Shown piece after piece: positions 35,153 through 44,256 of a stretch of 48,957 nt of DNA. This DNA is from Polaribacter sargassicola (GTDB lineage: Bacteria; Bacteroidota; Bacteroidia; Flavobacteriales; Flavobacteriaceae). The notes beneath the pieces were generated by a model. The model was not told where the DNA came from, searched no databases, and saw only the letters and a program-made list of their open reading frames with translations. The position numbers and the translations under genes are program-made. Numbering within the stretch: position 1 is the stretch's first letter; each line of letters starts with the position of its first letter. The stretch is from assembly GCF_021991835.1 (NCBI RefSeq), contig NZ_JAHDAU010000014.1, forward strand, positions 1 to 48,957. Direction: 5' to 3'.

Positions 35153-36646
35153 ATGAAAACAAGCTATTATTTTTTAATTTTTTCTTTGCTCATCATCAGT
35201 TGTAAACCTACAGATACTTCTTTAGAGGTAACTGTTTATGAAACGTCAGAAAAAGGGAATAAATTAACAGAAATTACCACATTTACCAATACGGAAAATG
35301 CAGCTACTATTGTATTGAATCCGGCAGAAAAAAAACAAACCATTACGGGTTTTGGAGGTGCTTTTACAGAATCGTCTGCTTATTTGTTAAATCAATTAAG
35401 TAAAAAAAATAGAGACACTATTTTACAAGCTTATTTTGCTCCAGAAGGAGCCAATTACTCGTTAACAAGAACCCATATGAATTCTTGTGATTTTTCTTTG
35501 AATCAGTATTCGTATTCACCAGTAGCAGATGATGTAACACTAGCACATTTTACCATTGAAGAAGATCTGGATGATTTGATTCCGATGATTCAAGAGGCGA
35601 TGGAACTTTCTGAGGATGGGTTTAAAATATTTGCATCACCTTGGACGGCGGCTCCCTGGATGAAAGACAATAACCAATGGGTTGGCGGAAAATTATTGCC
35701 AAAATATTATGATACTTGGGCTTTGTTTTTCTCTAAATACATCGCTGCTTATGCTAAAGAGGGTATTGATATTTGGGGATTTACAGTAGAGAATGAGCCA
35801 CACGGAAATGGTAATAATTGGGAAAGTATGCATTTTACGCCCAAAGAAATGACAGATTTTGTTGAGTTCCATTTAGGACCAAAATTAGAAAAAGACGGTT
35901 ATGGTGATAAAATTATTTTAGGTTACGATCAAAACAGAGCCGGATTAAAAGAATGGGTAGATGAAATGTACCGAAATGATGCTTCTTCAAAATATTTTGA
36001 TGGAACTGCAATTCATTGGTACGAAAGTACGTATAAAATATATGCAGAAGCCTTGCAATATGCACATCAAAAAGCACCAAATAAATACTTAATAGAAACA
36101 GAAGGTTGTATTGATTCTCAAGTACCAGCATGGAAAAATGATGCTTGGTATTGGCAAAAAGAAGCAACCGATTGGGGATATGATTGGGCTTCTGAAGAAG
36201 ACATGCATTTGCATCCTAAATATGCGCCAGTAAATAGATATGCTAGAGATATTATAGGCTGTCTTAACAATTGGGTAGATGGTTGGGTAGATTGGAACAT
36301 GGTTTTAGATACCCAAGGAGGACCCAACTGGTTTCAAAATTGGTGTGCAGCTCCTGTAATTGTAGATCCAGAAAAAGATGAAGTGTATTTTACACCACTT
36401 TATTATACCATGGCACATTTTAGCAAATACATAAGACCAGAAGCTAAAATAATTGGTTTAGATAATTCTGATAAAGACTTACAAGTAACTGCGGCAGAAA
36501 ATCCAGATGGCTCTATTGCGGTAGTGGTTTTTAATGAAGGTAAAACCCAAAAGAGTTTTACGTTGCATTTAAACGAAAAGGAAACATTGGTAAATATAGA
36601 TGCGCAGGCATTACAAACCATCATCATTTTATCAACAAAACAATAA
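35153..36646 (+). CDS. GH30 glucosidase/glucanase lipoprotein
   Basis: 497 aa, lipobox IISC (Cys17). GH30 signatures: TITGFGGAFTESSAY near the start, ASPWTAAPWMKDN, acid/base Glu215 in FTVENEPHGN, and nucleophile Glu317 in LIETEGC (aligned with the human glucocerebrosidase SEAC motif). A C-terminal beta-sandwich follows. In laminarin loci GH30 enzymes remove beta-1,6 side chains or split beta-1,6-glucan, which would leave linear beta-1,3 chains for GH17 and GH149. The 10-bp gap before it and 5-bp gap after it show operon membership. Confidence 0.93.
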   Translation: MKTSYYFLIFSLLIISCKPTDTSLEVTVYETSEKGNKLTEITTFTNTENAATIVLNPAEKKQTITGFGGAFTESSAYLLNQLSKKNRDTILQAYFAPEGANYSLTRTHMNSCDFSLNQYSYSPVADDVTLAHFTIEEDLDDLIPMIQEAMELSEDGFKIFASPWTAAPWMKDNNQWVGGKLLPKYYDTWALFFSKYIAAYAKEGIDIWGFTVENEPHGNGNNWESMHFTPKEMTDFVEFHLGPKLEKDGYGDKIILGYDQNRAGLKEWVDEMYRNDASSKYFDGTAIHWYESTYKIYAEALQYAHQKAPNKYLIETEGCIDSQVPAWKNDAWYWQKEATDWGYDWASEEDMHLHPKYAPVNRYARDIIGCLNNWVDGWVDWNMVLDTQGGPNWFQNWCAAPVIVDPEKDEVYFTPLYYTMAHFSKYIRPEAKIIGLDNSDKDLQVTAAENPDGSIAVVVFNEGKTQKSFTLHLNEKETLVNIDAQALQTIIILSTKQ

Positions 36647-36651
36647 AAAAT

Positions 36652-38064
36652 ATGTCTAAGGTACAAGCCGTTTCTAAAGTTTCATTTGGTCAAAAAGTAG
36701 CGTTTGGTATAGGGATGCTTTCTAATCAAATGTTTCCAGCCGCATTAAGTATTTTTATGGTGGTGCTGGTACAGAATTATGGCTTTCCAACTTGGATGTG
36801 GGCAATCCTGTTTTTTTTACCGCGTATTTTCGATTCCATAACAGATCCTATTATGGGGTTTATTTCAGACAATACAAAGTCCGTTTGGGGCAGACGAAGA
36901 CAATATGTGTTTATAGGTGCTATTGTTATGGGTGTTTCTTTTGCGTTCTTATGGCAATTATATATCGATAACGGACTCTATTATAACTTTGTGTATTTTT
37001 TAATTTGGTCTTTGGCTTTTTATTTGGGATTGACCATTTTTTCTGTGCCTTACGTAGCGATGGGGTATGAAATGAGTGATGATTTTCATGAACGTACCAG
37101 TATTATGGCGGTATCACAATGGATCGGACAATGGGCTTGGGTAATTGCGCCTTGGTTTTGGGTGGTTATGTATGATGATGGTTGGTTTGGTACTACCACA
37201 GAAACAACCAGAAATTTAGGTATTTGGGTAGGGGTAGTTTTTGCGGTCTTAGCCATGATTCCTGCTTTGTTTATAAAAAGTAAATCCACAAAACACGATG
37301 CTAGTTTGGCGCCCTTAACCCTAAAAACAATTAGTGGTAGCCTTAAAGAAATTGTGGTTAATTTTAAAGAAGCATTTAAAATTAATGAATTTAAAAAGTT
37401 GTGCTTTGCTACTTTTTTAATTTACAATGCCTTTAATGTAGTAGCTGGTTTTTCTTTTTTTATTGTTGTTTATTATTTGTTTCAAGGAGATGCTGCTGCT
37501 GCCGGACTTTGGCCTACGCTTTCTGGGAGTGTAAGTGCTTTGGCTACTACTTTTATAGTGATACCTATTGTGGCCAAATTGTCTAAAAAGATGGGTAAAA
37601 AGAAAGCATTTATGGTATCACAAAGTATTTCTATATTAGGGTATATAATGCTGTGGTTTTTATTTGTACCTGGTAAACCTTATTTATTTCTATTTGCATT
37701 GCCTTTTTTCTCTTTTGGTATCGGTAGCTTGTTTACTTTAATGATGTCTATGACTTCTGATGTTATGGATATAGATGAACTAAATACGGGCAAACGTAGA
37801 GAAGGTGTTTTTGGAGCCATATATTGGTGGATGGTAAAATTTGGTTTTGCCATAGCAGGGTTGTTAACCGGTGGTATTATGGCGTTGGTAGGTTTTGTAC
37901 CAGACACCGTAAATACAGAAGCATCTATCACAGGGATTCGATTATTTTATTCAGGTTTACCAATTTTAGGAACCTTAGCAGCTATGTGGATTATGAAAAC
38001 TTATGACCTTACAGAAGAAAAAGCCATGGCGGTAAGTGCGGAATTGGAGAAAAGAAAAAAATGA
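36652..38064 (+). CDS. GPH-family MFS sugar transporter
   Basis: 470 aa, about 12 transmembrane helices. The glycoside-pentoside-hexuronide cation symporter type is shown by FFLPRIFDSITDPIMGFISD, the loop motif SVWGRRRQY and the second-half TSDVMDIDELNTGKRREG motif. As last gene of the locus it would carry periplasmic beta-1,3-oligosaccharides or glucose into the cytoplasm for the GH149 phosphorylase. It starts 5 bp after the GH30 gene. Immediately after its TGA the long repeat array begins, with no separate terminator visible. Confidence 0.93.
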   Translation: MSKVQAVSKVSFGQKVAFGIGMLSNQMFPAALSIFMVVLVQNYGFPTWMWAILFFLPRIFDSITDPIMGFISDNTKSVWGRRRQYVFIGAIVMGVSFAFLWQLYIDNGLYYNFVYFLIWSLAFYLGLTIFSVPYVAMGYEMSDDFHERTSIMAVSQWIGQWAWVIAPWFWVVMYDDGWFGTTTETTRNLGIWVGVVFAVLAMIPALFIKSKSTKHDASLAPLTLKTISGSLKEIVVNFKEAFKINEFKKLCFATFLIYNAFNVVAGFSFFIVVYYLFQGDAAAAGLWPTLSGSVSALATTFIVIPIVAKLSKKMGKKKAFMVSQSISILGYIMLWFLFVPGKPYLFLFALPFFSFGIGSLFTLMMSMTSDVMDIDELNTGKRREGVFGAIYWWMVKFGFAIAGLLTGGIMALVGFVPDTVNTEASITGIRLFYSGLPILGTLAAMWIMKTYDLTEEKAMAVSAELEKRKK

Positions 38065-39060
38065 CACAATACTGTATGTGGTATTCCTCCTTTGTCGGAA
38101 TGACATGTTGGTTGTGTTTGGTTCTCGATACAATTTATCGTACCTCAAAATCACTCGAACTGACATTCTTAATAAAAACGATGCCTGTCACTCCGAAGTA
38201 CTGAGGAGTCTCACATAAGTAGCTAAAAAAGAATTATATTAATAAACCAATGGTAACCTTAAATAAATAACATATAAAATAAAACTTCCTAGGACATACT
38301 ATTATTTCAGTAGTAATTCAAAGGAAAAGGAACGGCTAAGCATCCAAAGAGTGCAACGGTCAGGACACGAACGTGGAGCATATCGTAGAATTCAAAAAAA
38401 TGATAATAAGTCTAGATTTTTTTGTTTCTTTTTTTATCAATGAAAAAAAGAAAGATGGAAAGATAAATAGGTATTTATTTCAAGTTCTCGATACAATTTT
38501 TCGTACCTCAAAATCACTCGAACTGACATTCTTTAAGAAAACAATGCTTGTCACTCCGAAGGACTGAGGAGTCTCACATAAGTGGCTAAAAAAAGAATTA
38601 GATCAATAAACAAATAGTAATCTTAAATATAAATTCAATACATAGAATTCAATCTCCCAAACGACCTATTGGGATTTTAGTAGCAATTCAAGATCTGCGG
38701 AACAGAAGAGTGTCCAAAGAGTGCAACGGTCTGGACGCGAACGTGGAGCATATCGTAGAATTCAAAAAAATGATAATAAGTCTAGATTTTTTTGTTTCTT
38801 TTTTTATCAATGAAAAAAGAAAGATAGAAAAATAAATAGGTATTTATTTCAAGTTCTCGATACAATTTATCGTACCTCAAAATCACTCGAACTGACATTC
38901 TTTAAGAAAACAACGCTTGTCACTCCGAAGCACTGAGGAGTCTCACATAAGTAGCTAAAAAAGAATTACATTGGTTGATAAATGATAGTTTTTAACAAAT
39001 TCAATACATAGAATTAAAACTCCCAAACGACCTATTAGGATTTTAGTAGCAATTCAAGAT
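38065..39060. repeat. family 1 repeat array, left block
   Basis: Tandem units of about 365 bp start right after the transporter stop. Landmark GTTCTCGATAC occurs at 38121, 38484 and 38853; landmark GTGCAACGGTC near 38350 and 38721. Each unit holds (i) GTTCTCGATA...CTCGAACTGACATTC, (ii) CACTCCGAAGTACTGAGGAG...CACATAAGT, (iii) a long AT-rich part with GACCTATTAGG, GCGGAACAGAAGAGTGTCC and GAACGTGGAGC, and (iv) a hairpin with arms TTTCTTTTTTT/AAAAAAAGAAA and loop ATCAATG (38425-38453; a second copy from 38795). Short frames inside repeat in every unit and are not taken as genes. Confidence 0.9.
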
Positions 39061-39410
39061 CTCGATTTACTTCGACTTACTTCGACTCCGCTCTGTAACC
39101 ACCGCTCAGTAACCATCGCTCTCTCATCGTTGTTTTTTTTATCATGATGTATTGTTCTTGGTCTTCGAGCGGAGTCGAGAAGCATTGCTTAGTATCCATC
39201 CTAAGATCTTGACTTCGCTCAATCACCGAAGTTGTTTTGAATTTTTGGTCTTGTTTATTATAGTTGGTCTTCAAGGGGTGTCAGTAATAATTTCTGAGTT
39301 TAATTAAGAATCGGTCTTCGAGCGGAGTCGAGAAGCACTGTTAGTGTCCACTCTAGGATCTCGACTTACTTCGACTTCCCTCAGTAACCATCGCTCGATC
39401 ACCGTTATTA
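39061..39410. repeat. family 2 hairpin repeats, two units beside family 1
   Basis: Two hairpin units of the type found at 44559-46165: left arm TCGAGCGGAGTCGAGA (in about 39165-39182 and 39314-39331), with right arms GATCTTGACTTCGCTCAATC and GATCTCGAC...CTCGATCACC. Extra half-arms such as ACTTCGACTCCGCTC stand at 39065-39100. The remaining sequence to 39591 (about 180 bp) holds the promoter region of the PAP2 gene. Confidence 0.8.
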
Positions 39411-39591
39411 ATAAGAAATAAAATAAAACATCCGCATGTCATGTCGATATATTCGAGACATCTCATAAATAAAAATCATTAAAACGCCTCCTTTTTCCAT
39501 AATCATAAAAAGAAAACTATTCTATTAATAAAGTTTAATTAAGGAATAATTGTATTTTTAGACCTTAAAAAAAGCTCCTAAAAACCAAATT

Positions 39592-40527
39592 ATGAAACTG
39601 AAACAGCTATTACTGAGTATATTATTAATCTTTTCCCTTTCTCTATTGGCACAAGATCAAAAACAATCTTTAGACTCCATAACAAGCCGAAATCATTTTC
39701 AAACTGCCGGTCATGTATTTAAAACGAGTTTTAATACCATACCGAGTGATTTTGTATATTTAGGAAAAGAATTTTCGGACGATTGGAAAAAAACAGGTTA
39801 TTATGCAGCGGGTATTTTAGGGTTGATTGCCACAGATAAAATAACCACAAAGTTTTATCAACAGCATGTTGAACCAAAGATAGATTATAGTTTGCCAAAT
39901 ATTACACCTGATTTTTTAAGAAATTCAAAAAATATGTGGATTAATGGAGAAAATACTTATTTAACCTATCCAATTATAGGTATGTATGTTGGGTCTTTGT
40001 TTGCTAATAAAGAAAAGGGACAGTTTGCAGCGGTAAATTCACTAAAAGCAATTGCTTATTCAACTCTTATTTCACAGATAACTTTAAAAACAATTTTTGG
40101 TAGAAACAGACCTAATAGGCCGTTAGGAGGAGAGGATACAGGGACTTTTACAAATAATAATTGGGATTTTTTTAATAGTAGAAATGGTACTTATATTTTA
40201 AGCGGACCTTACGGTACATCGTTGCCTTCTATGCATGCTACAGGGTATTTTGCTATTGCTAAAGTAATTCAAATGGAGTTTGATAATTATTGGATTCCTT
40301 ATGGTATTATGGCAATTACTTTTTTATCGGATATTAAAAGTCATGAACATTGGATAAGCGATATGGTTGCAGGAGGGATTATAGGAACTTTAATTGGTCG
40401 TTCTATAGTAAGGAGTAGTTGGAAAGCAAGGGGTCTTTTAGGTAAAAAAGAATCGGAATTTTCAATAAATTATACACCAACATTTTCATCAGAATTCACA
40501 GGACTTCGTGTCGTGGCAACCTTTTAA
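39592..40527 (+). CDS. PAP2-superfamily membrane phosphatase
   Basis: 311 aa with a signal peptide (1-21, ending SLLAQ) and several membrane helices. Phosphatase motif 1 is KTIFGRNRP, motif 2 is LPSMHA, and motif 3 reads SDIKSHEHWISD (Ser246 to Asp257). Motif 3 normally starts Ser-Arg; here the Arg position is Asp247, while His253 and Asp257 are kept. PAP2 enzymes dephosphorylate lipid phosphates such as undecaprenyl pyrophosphate or phosphatidic acid on the outer side of the inner membrane. It is set within family 1 and 2 repeats and is followed 7 bp later by the ArfB-like gene. Confidence 0.87.
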   Translation: MKLKQLLLSILLIFSLSLLAQDQKQSLDSITSRNHFQTAGHVFKTSFNTIPSDFVYLGKEFSDDWKKTGYYAAGILGLIATDKITTKFYQQHVEPKIDYSLPNITPDFLRNSKNMWINGENTYLTYPIIGMYVGSLFANKEKGQFAAVNSLKAIAYSTLISQITLKTIFGRNRPNRPLGGEDTGTFTNNNWDFFNSRNGTYILSGPYGTSLPSMHATGYFAIAKVIQMEFDNYWIPYGIMAITFLSDIKSHEHWISDMVAGGIIGTLIGRSIVRSSWKARGLLGKKESEFSINYTPTFSSEFTGLRVVATF

Positions 40528-40534
40528 AAACATT

Positions 40535-40939
40535 TTGAATACTACCGAAATTATCAACGACCTGCAATTTAAAGCGGTTAGAAGTGCAGGGGCTGGAGGA
40601 CAACATGTTAATAAAACATCTTCTAAAGTGGTGCTTGTTTTTGACTTGGAAAAGACAAATGCTTTGTCGGAAGAAGAAAAAGAGCTGTTAAAGCTGAAGC
40701 TAGCATCCAAATTGACCAAAGATCAAATATTGATTTTAAGTTGTGATACTTCTCGCTCTCAGCATAGAAATAAAACATTGGTAATTCAGCGTTTTTTAGA
40801 GTTGTTAACTCAGAATTTAATTCGACCTAAAAAAAGAAAACGAACCCAACCAAGTAAAGCGACTCTTAAGCGAAATGTTGAAAACCAAAAGAAACACAAA
40901 GAAAAAAAGGCGCTGCGTAAAAATCCAAAACTCGATTGA
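40535..40939 (+). CDS. arfB: ArfB-like peptidyl-tRNA hydrolase (ribosome rescue factor)
   Basis: About 134 aa. The GGQ motif lies in RSAGAGGQHVNKTSSKV, and SRSQHRNK plus a lysine/arginine-rich tail follow, as in ArfB/YaeJ, which frees stalled ribosomes by entering the A site with its basic tail. No ATG is near the start. The TTG at 40535, giving MNTTEIINDLQFKAVRS, yields the usual family length and lies 7 bp after the PAP2 stop. A GTG at 40508 would add nine residues and overlap PAP2. It is probably cotranscribed with PAP2. Family 1 repeats resume right after its stop. Confidence 0.88.
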   Translation: MNTTEIINDLQFKAVRSAGAGGQHVNKTSSKVVLVFDLEKTNALSEEEKELLKLKLASKLTKDQILILSCDTSRSQHRNKTLVIQRFLELLTQNLIRPKKRKRTQPSKATLKRNVENQKKHKEKKALRKNPKLD

Positions 40940-40944
40940 ATTCG

Positions 40945-42895
40945 TTTCATTCCGAAGCATTGTGGAGTTTCACATCAGTGGCTAAAAAAAGAATTACATC
41001 AATAAACAAATAGTAATCTTAAATAAATTCAATACATAGAATTAAACCTCCCAAACGACCTATTAGGATTTTAGTAGCAATTCAAGACCTGCGGAACAGA
41101 AGAGTGTCCAAAGAGTGCAACGGTCTGGACGCGAACGTGGAGCATATCGTAGAATTCAAAAAAATGATAATAAGTCTAGATTTTTTTGTTTCTTTTTTTA
41201 TCAATGAAAAAAAGAAAGATAGAAAAATAAGTGTCTATTTATTTCAAGTTCTCGATACAATTTTTCGTACCTCAAAATCACTCGAACTGACATTCTTAAT
41301 AAAACAACGCCTGTCACTCCGAAGTACTGAGGAGTCACACATAAGTAGCTAAAAAAAAGAATTACATCAATAAATAAATTCAATACACAAAATAAAGCTT
41401 CCCCAACGAACTATTAGGATTTTAGTAGCAATTCAAGATCTGCGGAACAGAAGAGTGTTCAAAGAGTGCAACGGTCTAGACACGAACGTGGAGCATATTG
41501 TAGAATTCAATAAAATGATAATAAGTCTAGATTTTTGGTTCTTTTCATCGATGGAAAAGAACGAATAATATAAAAAAAGATAAAATTTAAACATTACCGA
41601 GTTCTCGATACAATTTTTCGTACCTCAAAATTACTCGAACTGACATTCTTAAATAAAGTAACGCCTGTCACTCCGAAGTACTGAGGAGTCTCACATCAGT
41701 AGCTAAAAAAGAATTAACCCGTTAAACCAATAGTAATCATAAATAAATTCAATATATAGAATTCAACCTCTCCAACGACCTATTAGGATTTTAGTAGCAA
41801 TTCAAGATCTGCGGAACAGAAGAGTGTCCAAAGAGTGCAACGGTCTGGATGCGAACGTGGAGCATATCGTAGAATTCAAAAAAAGAAAAATAAGTGTCTA
41901 TTTATTTCAAGTTCTCGATACAATTTTTCGTACCTCAAAATTACTCGAACTGACAATTTTAAATAAAACAGCGCTTGTCACTTAGAAGTATAGAGGGGTT
42001 TCACATAAGTAGCTAAAAAAAAGAATTAAATCAATAAACAAATAGTATTCTTAAATAAATTCAATATATAGAATTCAACCTCCCAAACGACCTATTAGGA
42101 TTTTTGTAGTAATTCAAGATCTGCGGAACAGAAGAGTGTCCAAAGAGTGCAACGGTCTGGACACGAACGTGGAGCATATCGTAGAATTCAAAAAAAGGAT
42201 AATCAGTCTAGATTTTTGGTTCTTTTCATCGATGGAAAAGAACGACTAATATAAAAAAGATAAAATTTAAACATTACCGAGTTCTCGATACGATTTCTCG
42301 TGCCTCAAAATCACTCGAACTGACATTCTTTAAGAAAACAACGCTTGTCACTCCGAAGTACTGAGGAGTCTCACATAAGTGGCAAAAAAAGAATTACCTC
42401 ATTAAACCAATAGTAATCTTAAATAAATTCAATACATAGAATTAAACCTCCCAAACGACCTATTAGGATTTTAGTAGCAATTCAAGATTTGCGGAACTGA
42501 AGAGTGTCCAAAGAGTGCAACGGTCTGGACGCTAACGTGGAGGGTATCGTAGAATTCAAAAAAATGATAATAAGTCTAGATTTTTTGTTTCTTTTTTTAT
42601 CAATGAAAAAAGAAAGATAGAAAAATAAATAGGTATTTATTTCAATTTCTCGATACAATTTTTCGTGCCTCAAAATCACTCGAACTGACATTCTTAAATA
42701 AAGCAACGCCTGTGACTCCGAAGTACTAAGGATTTTCAAAGAAATAATACTGTATGTGAGATTCCTCCTTTGTCGGAATGACAAGTTGGTTGTGTTTTGT
42801 TCTCGATATAATTTTTCGTGTCTCAAAATCACTCGAATTGACATTCTTAATAAGAATAACGCTTGTTACTCCAAAGTACAGAGTAGTTTCAGGGT
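40945..42895. repeat. family 1 repeat array, right block
   Basis: The array resumes mid-unit with a decayed CATTCCGAAGCATTGTGGAG module. Landmark GTTCTCGATAC lies at 41248, 41601, 41911, 42281, 42645 (altered) and 42799; spacing 353, 310, 370, 364 and 154 bp. Two unit subtypes are mixed. Type A has hairpin TTTCTTTTTTT/AAAAAAAGAAA (41189-41217, 42588-42616). Type B has GTTCTTTTC/GAAAAGAAC around ATCGATG (41538-41562, 42219-42243). The unit near 41880 lacks the hairpin, explaining the 310-bp spacing. The last part (about 42748-42895) repeats the opening module at 38067-38190 (CTCCTTTGTCGGAATGACA). Confidence 0.9.
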
Positions 42896-43260
42896 AAAGT
42901 ATTAAGCTTATAAAAGGAAAAACTTACTATAAATTATGAGTTTTATTCAGTTTTAAGATTTTGCTTAGTGTAATTTTTGAAAAAAAACAAATTTTTTACT
43001 TTTTTTTATTCAAAAAAAAGATTTCCAAAAAAAATACTTTAAAAAAAGGGGAAAGAAAAATAATCTTTTTTTTAAAAGGTGAAAATATTTTAGTGTTTAT
43101 GTATTTATTTGATTATGAGTGTTTTAAGTGTTGTTTTTTGAGTTAAGACAAGTGGCTGTATCTTTAAGAAAAGAAAAAATAGGTGCTTATTTGCTTAAAA
43201 AAAGCAGATAGAAACATAATAAAGAATAAAAATTGTGAACAACTTCAAGGGTTTTGTTAA
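42896..43260. other. AT-rich gap without a supported gene
   Basis: About 365 bp of A/T homopolymer-rich sequence between family 1 repeats and the HU promoter. An open frame at 42961-43146 is low-complexity (Phe/Lys runs) and is not believed. No clear hairpin or promoter seen. Confidence 0.5.
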
Positions 43261-43271
43261 AAAATGTTGTA

Positions 43272-43300
43272 TTGTTTTTCTATAAAGTGCATTACCTTTA
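43272..43300 (+). promoter_or_regulatory. probable promoter of the HU-family gene
   Basis: TTG at 43272-43274 and TACCTTTA at 43293-43300, separated by 18 bp, match the Bacteroidota -33 (TTG) and -7 (TAnnTTTG) pattern with one mismatch. Transcription would begin near 43305, about 465 nt before the start codon. Confidence 0.45.
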
Positions 43301-43771
43301 CATCGTGTTAGAGCTATTATTATTTAATTCGTATATATAGGGTGTAAAAATGCGAATTAAATTGCTTAAAACTGCTTAAATGTATTTTTAGGATGATATT
43401 TTTAATACATAAACAATCAGTATTACAATTACGATTAAATTGACAAGATTAAGACTTTTTGTAAAACGGTAACACTTTTTAAAGATGTTGTGTTTTGTTA
43501 TTCGCATTTCAAATTCACACTTCTTTTAAAAGTTTACCAAAAATTATTTATTAATTTTTAAAGCAGGGTTTGTCACTCTGCATTTGGTAAACGGTATGAC
43601 TTAGCATAATAACAACCTCTTATTAAGTACGAATAGTACGGTAATTTACCTTGTTAACTCGAGGCAGGATAAGGCAAAGAATTGTTGAGGTTTTCTTAAG
43701 AACGGAGAGGTTGCGTAGCAATACCCTCTATAAAAAATATTGTTTTTTAATTAATTTTTAAACCCATAATT
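43301..43771 (+). ncRNA. long structured leader of the HU-family mRNA (candidate)
   Basis: No coding frame is visible, but several dyads are. AATTCG...CGAATT lies near 43326-43359. A long hairpin has perfect 10-bp outer arms GTTTACCAAA (43532-43541) and TTTGGTAAAC (43583-43592) enclosing GCAG/CTGC. GGTAATTTACC lies near 43640, and AGAGG-TTGC...GCAA-CCTCT near 43706-43728, just before the start codon region. This could be a 5' leader with autoregulation, a riboswitch-like element or a separate small RNA. None is proven. Confidence 0.35.
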
Positions 43772-44155
43772 ATGGCGATTAAATACAAAATAATAGAGAG
43801 GTTAAATCCTCAAGATGTTACTGCACCAAAAAAATATTATGCAGCAGTAACCGCAAACGGAAGTGTAGATTTTGAAACTTTAGCAGAAATGATTTCTGAG
43901 CAATCGGCATTGTCGGAGACAGACTGTTTGGCTGCGCTAAACATTTTAGAAACAAATATTGTAAGAGAACTTAAAAACGGAAGAATAGTACGTTTAGGAA
44001 AATTAGGTAATTTTCAAGTAAGTTTAAGTTCAGAAGGTTTTGATACACCAGAAGAAGTAGGGGCATCTGCCATTACCAAAACACGTGTATTATTTAGACC
44101 TGCAAAGAAGTTACGATCTTTGTTGAAAATAGTTTCATTTAGCACGCAGACTTAG
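43772..44155 (+). CDS. HU/IHF-like DNA-binding protein (Bacteroidota type)
   Basis: 127 aa. It follows the Bacteroidota histone-like layout: KYKIIERLNPQDVTAPKKYYA start, dimerisation helices with VDFETLAEMISEQSALSETDCLAALNIL (given in parts: VDFETLAEMISEQ, SETDCLAALNIL), VRELKNGRIVRLGKLGNFQV, and a C-terminal arm ending LFRPAKKLRSLLK. It binds and bends DNA. It is alone between two large repeat arrays, has a long leader and two strong terminators, which fits a highly expressed and possibly autoregulated gene. Confidence 0.9.
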   Translation: MAIKYKIIERLNPQDVTAPKKYYAAVTANGSVDFETLAEMISEQSALSETDCLAALNILETNIVRELKNGRIVRLGKLGNFQVSLSSEGFDTPEEVGASAITKTRVLFRPAKKLRSLLKIVSFSTQT

Positions 44156-44166
44156 CGTAAAATTAT

Positions 44167-44190
44167 AAAAAACCAAGTCGGTTTTTTATA
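44167..44190 (+). terminator. first hairpin after the HU gene
   Basis: AAAAAACC (44167-44174), loop AAGTC, GGTTTTTT (44180-44187): a compact hairpin ending in its own T-run, about 10 bp after the stop codon. Confidence 0.7.
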
Positions 44191-44195
44191 GCACA

Positions 44196-44229
44196 AGCCC
44201 CAATAATCGTCGATTATTGGGGCTTTTTT
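44196..44229 (+). terminator. strong Rho-independent terminator after the HU gene
   Basis: AGCCCCAATAATC pairs perfectly with GATTATTGGGGCT around a GTC loop (13 bp), followed by TTTTTT. Confidence 0.95.
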
Positions 44230-44256
44230 ATGCGTTTTTGGCCCATTTGCGTCCGT

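Noticed and set aside
38373..38567. Open frame of 64 codons inside a family 1 unit, repeated at 41104-41352
   Set aside because: It is a by-product of the repeat: the same frame recurs with indels and frameshifts between units and the product is Phe/Lys-rich without a start context.
42482..42844. Minus-strand frame of 120 codons in family 1 repeats
   Set aside because: It reads through two repeat units and repeats its own peptide; there is no family resemblance and units elsewhere break the frame.
42961..43146. 61-codon frame in AT-rich DNA
   Set aside because: Low-complexity Phe/Lys product expected by chance in homopolymer-rich sequence.
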